Below, piece after piece: positions 9,800 to 18,544 of a DNA stretch of 64,000 bases. Position numbers and translations under genes: made by a program. Position 1 is the first letter of the stretch. Each line of letters starts with the position of its first letter. Origin of the DNA: Luteimonas rhizosphaerae (lineage in GTDB: Bacteria; Pseudomonadota; Gammaproteobacteria; Xanthomonadales; Xanthomonadaceae); the NCBI RefSeq assembly GCF_002849595.1, contig NZ_NRQR01000028.1:1-64000 (forward strand), read 5' to 3'. Below the pieces are notes generated by a model. It was given only the letters and a program-made list of their open reading frames with translations. It had not been told where the DNA came from and searched no databases.

Positions 9800-10843
9800 A
9801 TGCCGCCTACCGCCGATCTGTCCCGTTTCACCCGCCAGGTGCTCGTCGTCCTCGCCCTGGTCGCGCTGCTGGCACTCCTGTGGCAGCTGATCCCGGTGCT
9901 GCTGCTGGTCTTCGGTGCGGTCGTGTTCGCGGCCCTGCTGCTGTCGCTGACGCATCTGCTGCAACGGGTCGCGCCGGTCGGCGACGGTGTGGCGCTCGCC
10001 ATCGTGCTGGTCGTGCTCGCCGGCGGCCTGGGCCTGATGCTGTGGATGTTCGGCGCGCAGGTCTCGCGCGAGATGTCGACGCTGATCGAGGCCCTGCCGC
10101 CGGCCTACGAGGCCTTCCAGGCCTGGGTCGAAGACACCAGCATCGGCGGCGTCCTCGGCGAGCAGATCGACACTCTGCGCAACAACATGGGCCGCCTCGC
10201 CAGCGGCGCGGGCGCGGTCGCGATGACGTTCTCCGGCGGCCTGATGAACCCTCTGCTGGTGCTGGTGGGCGGCATCTACATGGCGGCGCAGCCGGGGATG
10301 TACCGCGCCGGCCTGCTGCAGCTGGTGCCGACATCGGTGCGCGACGTGGCCGCCGACGCGCTCGACACCAGCGCCCGCGCCCTGCGCCTGTGGCTCGGAG
10401 GCCAGCTCGTGGCGATGGCGGCGGTCGGGCTGCTGACCTGGCTCGGCCTGTGGCTGCTCGGCGTGCCTGCGGCGTTCGCGCTGGCGCTGATCGCGTTCCT
10501 GCTGGATTTCGTGCCGATCATCGGGCCGATCGCCGCGGCCGTGCCCGGCATCCTGCTCGGCTTCACCGTCAGCCCTCGGATCGGACTGGCGACGGCCGGC
10601 CTGTATCTGGTCATCCAGCAGATCGAGGGCAATCTGCTGCAGCCCCTGATCCAGCAGCGCGCGGTCGAACTGCCACCTGCGCTGCTGCTGTTCGCGCTGC
10701 TGGCCTTCGGCACCCTGACGGGGTTTGCCGGCCTGCTGCTTGCGGCGCCGCTGACCGTCGTGCTGTACGTGCTGGTGAAGCGGCTCTACGTGCGCGAGCT
10801 GCTCGGGACGGAGACCACGATTCCCGGTGAATCGAACACCTGA
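9800..10843 (+). CDS. AI-2E family transporter (PerM-like permease)
   Basis: A 347-residue inner-membrane protein of the AI-2E/PerM (UPF0118) family with about eight membrane helices: two at the N-terminus (15-70), a soluble amphipathic segment (about 90-150), then the membrane core with FLLDFVPIIGPIAAAVPGI, GLYLVIQQIEGNLLQP and the C-terminal LLLAAPLTVVLYVLVKRLY. Members include autoinducer-2 exporters and Na+/H+ antiporter-like proteins; the substrate here is not predictable. ATG 9800 (MPPTADLSRF) is chosen because the upstream frame is arginine-rich junk. The 269 nt after selO show no gene. Confidence 0.85.
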   Translation: MPPTADLSRFTRQVLVVLALVALLALLWQLIPVLLLVFGAVVFAALLLSLTHLLQRVAPVGDGVALAIVLVVLAGGLGLMLWMFGAQVSREMSTLIEALPPAYEAFQAWVEDTSIGGVLGEQIDTLRNNMGRLASGAGAVAMTFSGGLMNPLLVLVGGIYMAAQPGMYRAGLLQLVPTSVRDVAADALDTSARALRLWLGGQLVAMAAVGLLTWLGLWLLGVPAAFALALIAFLLDFVPIIGPIAAAVPGILLGFTVSPRIGLATAGLYLVIQQIEGNLLQPLIQQRAVELPPALLLFALLAFGTLTGFAGLLLAAPLTVVLYVLVKRLYVRELLGTETTIPGESNT

Positions 10844-11040
10844 TCTTTCCACCGGGGCCCGCAAGGTGCGGGTCACCGCAGGATTCCTCGCGCCGCAACG
10901 GGAACGTGCCGGCCTTTGCGGCTGCGGCGCATTTCGGCTGGTCGTGCGCGTGGAACGTGCGTCGATTCCGCATGCGATGGATCGGCGCCGCACGCGCGCC
11001 CGCAACGCATGCCAGGACGGCTGACAGCCGCGGGGCCACA

Positions 11041-11078
11041 AAAGAAAAACCCCGGAAAGCCTGCGCTTTCCGGGGTTT
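11041..11078 (-). terminator. Rho-independent terminator of tRNA-Ala
   Basis: A perfect 11-bp stem (CCCCGGAAAGC/GCTTTCCGGGG, 11050-11060 with 11065-11075) and a CTGC loop. Read on the minus strand it is followed by a T-rich tract (the + strand AAAGAAAAA at 11041-11049). It sits 10 nt beyond the 3' end of the tRNA-Ala gene. Confidence 0.92.
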
Positions 11079-11087
11079 CCAGTTTCG

Positions 11088-11163
11088 TGGTGGAGCGGAG
11101 GGGGATCGAACCCCTGACCTCCACGATGCGAACGTGGCGCTCTCCCAGCTGAGCTACCGCCCC
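11088..11163 (-). tRNA. tRNA-Ala (CGC)
   Basis: The complete 76-nt cloverleaf on the minus strand starts GGGGCGG at 11163 and ends with a genome-encoded CCA at 11088-11090. The anticodon stem is CCACG/CGTGG around the loop TTCGCAT, giving anticodon CGC, which reads the GCG codon. The T-arm (GGTTCGATCC) is standard. The acceptor has one G-U pair. A CGC-anticodon Ala tRNA suits the high GCG usage of this genome. rnd lies immediately upstream in the same direction (13-nt gap). Confidence 0.96.
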
Positions 11164-11176
11164 ACGAAGTCGCCGA

Positions 11177-12304
11177 TTATACGGATGCCGCGCGTTTGTC
11201 GCCAGCACCTTGCAACAACGGCGCGAGATCCGCTTCCAGCTCGCCGCGGCGCCAGCCCGACAGGGCGCCCGGCCAGTCGTCGCCTTCCATCAGCGCTTCC
11301 AGCCAGCGCCGCGACGCGAGCACGCCATCGGGCAGGCCGAGCGCCGCGCCGCGGGTGGCGACGGCCTGCTGCAGGCGCTTGAGCAGTTTGCGGTCCGGCT
11401 CCTCGCCGGAAGACAGCGGCGCGTCGGCCTCGTCGTCGAGCGGCGTGGTCAGGGCCTGCCAGATCGGCGCACCGAGCTTGCGCGGCGCCTTCGGGTGCGC
11501 ATCGAGTCTGGCCTGCAACGCAGCCGGATCGGCCGGTGGATCGCGTGCCAGCAGCGTGGCGAGCTCGTTGTCGAGAATCCAGGTGCGCGGGCGGTCGTGG
11601 CTGCGCGCGTACTGCTCGCGCCAGCGCAGCAGCCGCATCAGCCGCAGCTGGCTGTCGGCATCGAGGAACTGGCCGGCGCGGCCGCCGAGCTGCGGCCAGC
11701 GCTCGCCGTCGGTGTGCGCCGCGTTGGCGACCAGGCGGGCGCAGTCCTCGTGCAGCCAGGCACTGCGGCCCAGCGTCTCGAGCCGGGCGGCGAGGTCGTC
11801 GTGCAGGGCGAACAGGTATTCGACATCGTCGGCCGCGTACTCCAGCTGGGTCGGCGACAGCGGACGCCGCAGCCAGTCGGACCGCGTCTCGCCCTTGGGA
11901 AGGGCGACGTCGAGCGTGTCCTGCACCAGGCGCTGGTAGCCCATCCCGGCACCGACGCCGGCCAGACCGGCTGCGATCTGTGTGTCGAACAGTGGCGTCG
12001 GCACGACCCCGCAGGTGTGCCCCAGCGCGACCAGGTCCTCGCTGGCGCTGTGCATGACCTTGACGATGCCCGGGTCCGCGAGCAGCGGGCGCAGCGCTTC
12101 GGTGATTCCGGGCGCGAGCGGATCGACGAGCAGCACGTCGATGCCGTCGTCGCGCTCGACCGCGATCTGGACCAGGGCCAGCTGCGGCCAGAACGTGCGT
12201 TCGCGGATGAATTCGGTATCGAGCCCGACACGGGCGGGGCCGGCAGGCAGCCGGGACGACAGGACCGCTGGATCGTCGATCCAGCACGCGGGAGAGGAAG
12301 GCAT
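11177..12304 (-). CDS. rnd: Ribonuclease D
   Basis: DEDDy 3'-5' exoribonuclease acting in tRNA 3' maturation. Motifs: VGLDTEFIRERTF (Exo I), HSASEDLVALG (Exo II) and the YAADDVEYLFALHDDL segment (Exo III with catalytic Tyr), followed by one or two HRDC-type domains in the C-terminal half. It is 375 residues from ATG 12304, as expected for the family. A tRNA gene follows on the same strand 13 nt downstream; joint transcription is possible but unproven. Confidence 0.94.
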   Translation of the reverse strand: MPSSPACWIDDPAVLSSRLPAGPARVGLDTEFIRERTFWPQLALVQIAVERDDGIDVLLVDPLAPGITEALRPLLADPGIVKVMHSASEDLVALGHTCGVVPTPLFDTQIAAGLAGVGAGMGYQRLVQDTLDVALPKGETRSDWLRRPLSPTQLEYAADDVEYLFALHDDLAARLETLGRSAWLHEDCARLVANAAHTDGERWPQLGGRAGQFLDADSQLRLMRLLRWREQYARSHDRPRTWILDNELATLLARDPPADPAALQARLDAHPKAPRKLGAPIWQALTTPLDDEADAPLSSGEEPDRKLLKRLQQAVATRGAALGLPDGVLASRRWLEALMEGDDWPGALSGWRRGELEADLAPLLQGAGDKRAASV

Positions 12305-12428
12305 GCGCGACAGCCTAGCGGCGACGACGGGGTGCGGCAATCGCAAGCCGCGCCCGGGCCCGGCGCGCGTCGTCGCCGCGGTCGGCCCGATCGCTTAATC
12401 TGGCGAGGTCCGGAATCGGGAGTCCGCG

Positions 12429-14270
12429 TTGCGCGCAGGTGGGTTGCTCAAGGGAGCGCTGGGATCGCTGCTGCTGGTCCTGGCGACCGCGTGCGGCGGC
12501 GAACGGGCGACCGATGCCGACGGCCCGGACGCCGACGGCAGCGTGACGATCAGCGGCGACGACAGCGCGGCGGCCGCGCTGAACTGGACGCCGCCCGAGG
12601 TCGTGATCGCCGACGGCGACGCGGCGTCGGCGCTCGCGCGCGCCGATTCCGCGCTCGAGGCGGGAGCGCTGTACGCCGATGCCGACTCCGCGATTCCCCT
12701 GTATCTCGCGCTCGCCCGACGCCCGGACCAGGCCGATGCCGCCGCGGCCGGACTGGCGCGCGCCCGCGCCGCCCTGCTGCGGATCGGCGACGCCGCGCTC
12801 GACGCCGCCGACAACCAGGACGACATCGCCGGTCTGCGCACGGCGCAGAGCGTCGCGGCGGTCGCCCGCTACATCGCGCCGGACGAGGAGCCGGTGCTGC
12901 GCTACCTCGAACGGGTCGACATCAGCGATCGCCTGTGGGAGCTCAATCGCAGCGGCGAACGCGCGTTGCGCGACGACGCGCTGGGCGAGGACGGCGGCGG
13001 TGCGATCGCCGCGTTCCGCGAGGCGCTGGCGCTGCGACCGGAGCAGGGGCGTGCGCTGCAAGGCCTGGCCGCGGTGGAGAGCGCGCTGATCCGCCGGGCC
13101 GAGACGGCCGGCGTCGCCGGCGATTTCGACGCCGCGTCGAGCTGGCTCGGCCATGCGGAGCGGATCCGGCCCGGGTTCCCGACGGTGCCGGACGCCGTCG
13201 CCCGCATCGAAGGCATGCGCAACGCCCGGATCGCCCGCCTGCGCGACGAGGGCGTCGCCGCGCTGCCGAAGATCAACGGGGCGAGTGCGGCGCGCGCGAA
13301 GCTGGCCGAGATCCTCAGCATCGCGCGGCCTGGCGATCCGGTCGCCAACGACCTGCGCGAACGGATCGACCAGGCCGTGCATTACGGCACCTTCCGGCCG
13401 GGGCAGGCATTCACCGATGCGCTCGAGGGCGGCGCCCGCGGGCCGCAGATGGTCGTGCTGCCGCATGGCGGTTTCATGATGGGCGCGCTGCCGGAGGACC
13501 CGGACGCCGACGACAACGAGAAGCCGCGTCACGGGGTGCGGTTCGAGCGTGGTTTCGCGATGGCGGTGCGCGAGATCACCGTCGGCGAATTCCGCCGTTT
13601 CATCGACGCCAGCGGCTACCAGGCGCGCGCCATTCGCCGCGGTTTCTCGATGGCCTACGACGAGCGCACCGGCAATTTCCTGCGCCGGAGCCGGGTCGAC
13701 TGGCGCTCGGATTACGTCGGCCGGCCGGCCGGCGACACGATGCCGGTGCTGCACGTCAGCGCCAAGGACGCCGAGGCCTACGCGCAGTGGCTCAGCGCGC
13801 AGAGCGGGCGCAACTACCGCCTGCCCAGCGAGGCGGAATTCGAATACGCCTTCCGCAGCGGCAGCAGCGAGCGCTATCCCTGGGGCGAGGGCACGCCGCC
13901 CGAGGGCAGCGGCAACATGACCGGCGCGCTGGACCGCTCGCCCGGCGGCCGCGCCTGGGGCAACGCGTTCCCCGACTACGGCGACGACTACTGGGGCCCG
14001 GCGCCGGTCGGCAGTTTCGAGGCCAACACCTGGGGCGTGCACGATCTGGCCGGCAACGTCAGCGAGTGGATGGCCGACTGCTGGCACGAGAACTACCGCC
14101 GCGCGCCCAAGGACGGTTCGGCCTGGGTCAATCCCGGCTGCCGCAACCAGGTCATCCGCGGCGGCTCCTGGGCCAGCTCGCCGGCGCAGACGCGCGCCAG
14201 TTGGCGTGCACTCGCGCCCGTCGACACGACCAATGCCAGAATCGGCTTCCGGGTCGTCCGCGACCTTTGA
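12429..14270 (+). CDS. Lipoprotein with C-terminal formylglycine-enzyme-like (SUMF1/EgtB) domain
   Basis: A 613-residue exported protein. Residues 1-18 form a lipoprotein-like signal (GSLLLVLATAC, Cys 18), then an Ala/Asp-rich helical, TPR-like region (about 60-330), then a C-type-lectin-fold FGE-sulfatase domain (about 345-613) with GGFMMGALP, the RLPSEAEFEYAFR segment, YPWGEG, the DLAGNVSEWMADC stretch and IRGGSWASS. Authentic formylglycine-generating enzymes carry two copper-binding cysteines after the GGS motif; here that segment has none, so sulfatase maturation is unlikely and a structural or ligand-binding role is more probable. The start is a TTG at 12429 with GGAG about 7 nt upstream; a stop codon upstream (12396) rules out ATG or GTG alternatives. 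It diverges from rnd. Confidence 0.82.
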   Translation: MRAGGLLKGALGSLLLVLATACGGERATDADGPDADGSVTISGDDSAAAALNWTPPEVVIADGDAASALARADSALEAGALYADADSAIPLYLALARRPDQADAAAAGLARARAALLRIGDAALDAADNQDDIAGLRTAQSVAAVARYIAPDEEPVLRYLERVDISDRLWELNRSGERALRDDALGEDGGGAIAAFREALALRPEQGRALQGLAAVESALIRRAETAGVAGDFDAASSWLGHAERIRPGFPTVPDAVARIEGMRNARIARLRDEGVAALPKINGASAARAKLAEILSIARPGDPVANDLRERIDQAVHYGTFRPGQAFTDALEGGARGPQMVVLPHGGFMMGALPEDPDADDNEKPRHGVRFERGFAMAVREITVGEFRRFIDASGYQARAIRRGFSMAYDERTGNFLRRSRVDWRSDYVGRPAGDTMPVLHVSAKDAEAYAQWLSAQSGRNYRLPSEAEFEYAFRSGSSERYPWGEGTPPEGSGNMTGALDRSPGGRAWGNAFPDYGDDYWGPAPVGSFEANTWGVHDLAGNVSEWMADCWHENYRRAPKDGSAWVNPGCRNQVIRGGSWASSPAQTRASWRALAPVDTTNARIGFRVVRDL

Positions 14271-14305
14271 CCAGTGCGCCGGAATCCGGCATTCGGAGCG
14301 TTCAG

Positions 14306-15235
14306 ATGAGGCAGGATCCCTTCGGCGGCAGGCGCCAGCAGCAGCCCGGCCGTCCGCGTCGCGGCATCAACATGCGGTTCGTGATCCTGCTGCTGTTCGC
14401 GGGTTACGGGATCTTCTATTACATCTCCAACCGCTCGGTCGATCCGGTGACCGGCGAGACCGTGCTGATCGATCGCGGCCTGTCGGTCGACGACGAAAAG
14501 GCGCTGGGCCTGCAGGCCTACGAGGAAATCCTGGCGCAGGAGCGGCCGGCCGACCCAGACAGCCCGCTGTCGCGGGACGTGCGCAACATCGCCGAGCGGC
14601 TGATCGCCAAGATCGACGTCGTCGAGGCCGAACTCGCGCGCGAGAACGGCCTCGAACCGAGCCGCTTCTCCGAAAGTTTCGAATGGGAAGTCAACGTCAT
14701 CGAGTCCGACCAGGCCAACGCGTTCTGCCTGCCGGGCGGCAAGATGGCGGTCTACAGCGGCCTGGCGCCGGTGGCGCAGAACGAGGACGCGATGGCGGTG
14801 GTCATGGGCCACGAGATCGCGCATGCGCTGCTGCGCCACGGCGCGCAGCGCATGGCCCAGCAGAAGCTGACCCAGGTCGGGCAGATGGCCGGCGCGATGA
14901 GCGGGATGGACCCGCAGCAGCAGCAGATGGTGATGGCCGCGATGGGCTACGGCTACCTGCTGCCGTATGCGCGCAAGCACGAGACCGAAGCCGACGTCGT
15001 CGGCCTGATGCTGGCGGCGGCCGCGTGTTTCGATCCGAACGAATCGGTGCCGCTGTGGGAACGCATGAGCGCGGCCAGCGGTGGCGAGGCGCCGCCGGAA
15101 TTCTCGTCGACCCATCCCAATCCCGGCACGCGCATCCAGAACCTGCAGTCGCTGCTGCCCAAGGCGATGGCGTATCGCGCGAAGTTCTGCGAGGACGCAG
15201 GCGGCAGCGCGACCGCCGCGCTCAGAACCCCATGA
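14306..15235 (+). CDS. M48-family zinc metallopeptidase, membrane-anchored
   Basis: A 309-residue protein with a basic N-terminus, one membrane anchor (about residues 23-42, FVILLLFAGYGIFYYI) and an extracytoplasmic M48 peptidase domain. The zinc site is visible as MGHEIAHALLRHG (HEXXH) with a downstream third ligand in KHETEADVVG. Similar proteins are the Oma1/LoiP/YggG-like periplasmic quality-control peptidases. It lies 35 nt behind the FGE-like lipoprotein gene on the same strand, so the two are likely an envelope operon. Its stop overlaps the convergent phaB gene by 14 nt. Confidence 0.88.
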   Translation: MRQDPFGGRRQQQPGRPRRGINMRFVILLLFAGYGIFYYISNRSVDPVTGETVLIDRGLSVDDEKALGLQAYEEILAQERPADPDSPLSRDVRNIAERLIAKIDVVEAELARENGLEPSRFSESFEWEVNVIESDQANAFCLPGGKMAVYSGLAPVAQNEDAMAVVMGHEIAHALLRHGAQRMAQQKLTQVGQMAGAMSGMDPQQQQMVMAAMGYGYLLPYARKHETEADVVGLMLAAAACFDPNESVPLWERMSAASGGEAPPEFSSTHPNPGTRIQNLQSLLPKAMAYRAKFCEDAGGSATAALRTP

Positions 15236-15968
15236 GCAGGCCGCCGTTGACCGGCAGGTTGATGCCGGTGATGTAGCCGGCGTCGTCGGCGACGAGGAAG
15301 ACGACCGCACGCGCGATGTCGTCGGGCTGGCCGACGCGACCGACGGGCACGCTGGCGATCGTGCGCGCGAGTACCTCGTCCGGCATCGCGGCCGTCATTG
15401 GCGTCGCGACGTAACCGGGCGACAGGCTGTTGACGGTGATGCCCTTGGCCGCGACCTCGCGCGCCAGCGACATCGTGAAGCCGTGCAGGCCGGCCTTGGC
15501 CGCGGCGTAGTTGGTCTGGCCGAAGTTGCCGGTCTGGCCGCTGACCGAGCTGATGTTGACGATGCGGCCGAAGCCGCGCGCGACCATGCCGTCGACCGCG
15601 GCGCGGCACAGGTGGAAGGCGCTGTCGAGATTGATCCGCAGCACGTCGTCCCACTGCGCGGTCGCCATCTTGCGCAGCGTGGCGTCGCGGGTGATGCCCG
15701 CGGCGTTGACGAGGATGTCGAGCCGCCCGTGCCGGCCCTCGACCTCGGCGATCGCGGCGGCGCAGGCCTCGGCGTCGCCGACGTCGACCGCAAGCGTCGT
15801 CACCGGCAGGCCGGCCATGTCGGCCGTGAAGGTGTGGAGGCGCGCGGGGTCGGTCGGCAGGTCGGCAGCGACGACCTGGATGCCGCGCCCGGCGAGCTGC
15901 GTGCAGATGGCGCGGCCGATGCCGCCGAGGCCGCCCGTGACCAGGGCGACGCGATGGGTCGGGGTCAT
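15222..15968 (-). CDS. phaB: Acetoacetyl-CoA reductase (PhaB-like SDR), copy 1
   Basis: A 248-residue short-chain dehydrogenase that would reduce acetoacetyl-CoA to (R)-3-hydroxybutyryl-CoA with NADPH, the second step of polyhydroxybutyrate synthesis. It shows the Rossmann motif TGGLGGIG, NAAGITRD, catalytic Ser (ISSVSG), the YAAAK Tyr-Lys pair and the PhaB-like GFGRIVNISSVSGQ and SPGYVATPM segments. It resembles the second phaB at 16687-17430 but is clearly diverged, so this is not a recent tandem duplicate. It is downstream of phaR, same strand, 69-nt gap. FabG function cannot be fully excluded. Confidence 0.85.
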   Translation of the reverse strand: MTPTHRVALVTGGLGGIGRAICTQLAGRGIQVVAADLPTDPARLHTFTADMAGLPVTTLAVDVGDAEACAAAIAEVEGRHGRLDILVNAAGITRDATLRKMATAQWDDVLRINLDSAFHLCRAAVDGMVARGFGRIVNISSVSGQTGNFGQTNYAAAKAGLHGFTMSLAREVAAKGITVNSLSPGYVATPMTAAMPDEVLARTIASVPVGRVGQPDDIARAVVFLVADDAGYITGINLPVNGGLLMGF

Positions 15969-16037
15969 GTGGAACTCCGCAGCCGGACACGGAAACGGCG
16001 CGAGAGCGCGCCGTTCCAGCAAGCGAGGGTCATGCGG

Positions 16038-16541
16038 TCAGCGACCGCGCTTGGGATCCCGGTCGCCGGGTTTGCCGCCGGGTGCGCCCGCGCCGCCGCC
16101 GCTGGCACCGCCGACCATGGTCTTCTGGAATTCGGTCCAGAGTTCCATGTTGCGTTCGGTCAGCTGGTTCATCATCGTCCACGGCGTCTGTCCCAGCAGG
16201 CCGCCCATCTGCTGGCGGAACTGCTGCTGCTGGTCGAGGAAGACCTGCATCGAGCGCTCGAGATAGCTGCCCATGAAGCCCTGCATCGAATCGCCGTAGA
16301 AGCGGATGATCTGGCTCAGCAACTGCGTGGACAGCACCGGTTCGCCGTCGGATTCGTGCTCGGCGATGATCTGCAGCAGCACCGAACGCGTCAGGTCGTC
16401 GCCGCTCTTGGCGTCGCGCACCTCGAAGGTCTCGCCATCGACGATCAGCTGGCGCACGTCCTCGATGGTGATGTAGCTGGAGATTTCCGTATCGTAGAGC
16501 CGACGGTTCGGATACTTCTTGATGATGCGCATTGCGCTCAT
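16038..16541 (-). CDS. phaR: Polyhydroxyalkanoate synthesis repressor PhaR
   Basis: A 167-residue transcriptional regulator that senses polyhydroxyalkanoate granules and represses phasin genes and itself. The N-terminal PHB/PHA accumulation regulator domain is complete (IIKKYPNRRLYDTEISSYI, residues 5-23; GETFEVRDAKSGDDLTR), followed by the PHB_acc repeat (LLSQIIRFYGDSMQGFM) and a disordered Gly/Pro-rich tail. The start is ATG 16541 (MSAMRIIKKY); the inner ATG 16532 is possible. It sits between two acetoacetyl-CoA reductase genes, which supports a role in short-chain PHA metabolism. No phaC is in this window. Confidence 0.93.
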   Translation of the reverse strand: MSAMRIIKKYPNRRLYDTEISSYITIEDVRQLIVDGETFEVRDAKSGDDLTRSVLLQIIAEHESDGEPVLSTQLLSQIIRFYGDSMQGFMGSYLERSMQVFLDQQQQFRQQMGGLLGQTPWTMMNQLTERNMELWTEFQKTMVGGASGGGAGAPGGKPGDRDPKRGR

Positions 16542-16686
16542 ACAGCCAACACTCTGATCCATTGATGCCGCGCAGCATGGCGCAGCGTCGGAGTGGGCGC
16601 AACCGCCCGAAAGTACTGAATGCGAGGGGTCTGCGCGCGGCGCGGCGTCCGTCCGCCGGCGTACGGCGCGCGCGGATGCCGCGCGG

Positions 16687-17430
16687 CTACCAGCCCATGT
16701 GATGGCCGCCGTTGATGTCGAGATTGGAGCCGGTGATCCACGCGGCTTCTTCGGCAACGAGGAAATTGACCGCGTACGCGATCTCTTCCGGACGGCCGAG
16801 GCGGCCGGTCGGAATGTCGGCGGCGATCTTCGCGCGCACGTCTTCCGGTACGGCCATGACCATGTCGGTCGCGACGTAACCGGGCGACACCGTGTTGACG
16901 GTGATGCCGAGCTTGGCGTTCTCGCGCGCCAGCGAAATCGTGAAGCCGTGCATGCCGGCCTTGGCCGCCGCGTAGTTCGCCTGGCCGTACTGGCCCTTGA
17001 GGCCGTTGATCGAACTGATCTGGATGATCCGGCCCCACTTGCGCTCGCGCATGCCTTCGATCACCGGGCGCGTCACGTTGTAGACCGAATTGAGATTGGT
17101 GTTGATGACGTCCTGCCACTGCAGCGCGTGCATCTTGTGGAAGGTGCCGTCACGGGTGATGCCGGCGTTGTTGATCAGGATGTCGATCGGCCCGAGCTGC
17201 GACTCGACGTCGCGCACCATCGCCTCGGCCTCGTCGTGATCGGACACGTCGCCCCGGGCGATCGCGATGTCGTAGCCCTCGTCGCGCATCTGGCGCTTCC
17301 AGGCGTCGGCTTTCTCGGCGTTGCGGTAATTGGTCGCGACCCGGTAGCCGTTGTCGGCCAACCGCTTCACGATCGATGTGCCGATGCCGCCCATGCCGCC
17401 CGTCACCAGTGCCACGCGTGCGCCCATCAT
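16687..17430 (-). CDS. phaB: Acetoacetyl-CoA reductase PhaB, copy 2
   Basis: A 247-residue NADPH-dependent SDR, closer to canonical PhaB than copy 1: TGGMGGIGTSI cofactor motif, NNAGITRDGTFHKM, QISSINGLKGQ with catalytic Ser, NYAAAKAGMHGF with the Tyr-X3-Lys pair, and the SPGYVATDMVMAVPEDV segment. It converts acetoacetyl-CoA to (R)-3-hydroxybutyryl-CoA. Two adjacent ATG codons (17430, 17427) offer a start. It is upstream of phaR (145-nt gap) and downstream of gluQ on the same strand. Confidence 0.92.
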   Translation of the reverse strand: MMGARVALVTGGMGGIGTSIVKRLADNGYRVATNYRNAEKADAWKRQMRDEGYDIAIARGDVSDHDEAEAMVRDVESQLGPIDILINNAGITRDGTFHKMHALQWQDVINTNLNSVYNVTRPVIEGMRERKWGRIIQISSINGLKGQYGQANYAAAKAGMHGFTISLARENAKLGITVNTVSPGYVATDMVMAVPEDVRAKIAADIPTGRLGRPEEIAYAVNFLVAEEAAWITGSNLDINGGHHMGW

Positions 17431-17472
17431 CGTTTCCTCGTCGATAAGCCGCGGATGCGGCGTCGCCCGAGT

Positions 17473-18405
17473 CTAGTCATCGTCGATGTCAGGCGCGTTG
17501 TGCGTCGCAGCAATCGGCACCGGGCCGCGTGGAATGCGCAGCGGATCGAACGCATCGTGTGCTGCGCGCAGCAGACCGTCGACGTCGTCGGCGGATGCGA
17601 GCGCAGCCAGCGGCTGGCCCAGGGCCTGCCACGCCGCGCGCAGGGCGGGCAGCGGATGCCCCGGATCCAGCGCGGGCGCCTGGTCCGTTTTGGAGAGCTT
17701 GTGTCCCTGCGCATCGACGAGCAGCGGCAGGTGCGCATAGCGCGGCGCCGGCAGCGCCAGGCGTTGCTGCAGCAGGATCTGGCGCGCGGTGGAGCCGAGC
17801 AGGTCGGCGCCGCGCACGACATCGGTGACGGCCTGCGCCGCATCGTCGACGACGACCGCGAGCTGATAGGCCCAGGGGCCGTCGGCGCGTCGCAGCACGA
17901 AGTCGCCGACCGTCGCCGCGACGTCTTCGTCGATGCGCCCCTGGATCGCGTCGTCGAACACGATGCGGGTGCCGGGCGTGACCCGCAGGCGGACCGCGGG
18001 ATCCGGACGGGCCTGCGTCGCCACGCACGCCCCGCGGTGGAGGCCGTCGTGCACCGCGAGGTCGCTGCGGCTGCAGTGGCAGACGAAGGCGTCGCCGCGT
18101 GCGAGCAGACGGTCGAGCGCCTGCTGGTAGGCCGCGCCGCGCGCGTGCTGATGGAGCACCGGCGTGTCCGATGTCAGCCCGCACGCCGCCAGCATGTGCA
18201 GCTGCGCCGCGGCAGCGCCGGCGACTTCGCGCGGCGGGTCCAGGTCCTCGATGCGGATCGACCAGCGCCCGTGGTGGTGGCGGGCCAGCAGCCAGCTGCC
18301 GAACGCCGCGACGAGCGAGCCCGCATGCAGCGGACCGGTCGGGGACGGCGCGAACCGGCCGACGTACGCGCCGTCTTCGTGGGCGAGGGAAGGACGCGTC
18401 GGCAC
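17473..18405 (-). CDS. gluQ: Glutamyl-Q tRNA(Asp) synthetase
   Basis: A truncated glutamyl-tRNA synthetase paralogue that glutamylates queuosine at position 34 of tRNA-Asp. It has the class I HIGH-like motif in [26 protein letters not shown], a zinc-site-like CHCSRSD ... C cluster, the [21 protein letters not shown] segment and the KLSKT (KMSKS) motif. It lacks the anticodon-binding domain, as the family does. The start is inferred to be GTG 18405 (310 aa), since no ATG lies near the family N-terminus. It diverges from htpX. Confidence 0.92.
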   Translation of the reverse strand: MPTRPSLAHEDGAYVGRFAPSPTGPLHAGSLVAAFGSWLLARHHHGRWSIRIEDLDPPREVAGAAAAQLHMLAACGLTSDTPVLHQHARGAAYQQALDRLLARGDAFVCHCSRSDLAVHDGLHRGACVATQARPDPAVRLRVTPGTRIVFDDAIQGRIDEDVAATVGDFVLRRADGPWAYQLAVVVDDAAQAVTDVVRGADLLGSTARQILLQQRLALPAPRYAHLPLLVDAQGHKLSKTDQAPALDPGHPLPALRAAWQALGQPLAALASADDVDGLLRAAHDAFDPLRIPRGPVPIAATHNAPDIDDD

Positions 18406-18544
18406 GTGAACCTGTCTCGGAAATGAATTTTTGCGGGGTCGACACTCTGCCACCCGTGCGCGCCGATTGAAATCGTCGCCTGCATGCACAGATCATGCAG
18501 GCGCGATTCCCCGCCAGCGCAGGCATCAAGCCCGACAGAATTCC

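Noticed and set aside
15222..15235. Overlap of the M48 gene end with phaB as evidence of misannotation
   Set aside because: Both C-termini match their families; a 14-nt convergent overlap is acceptable.
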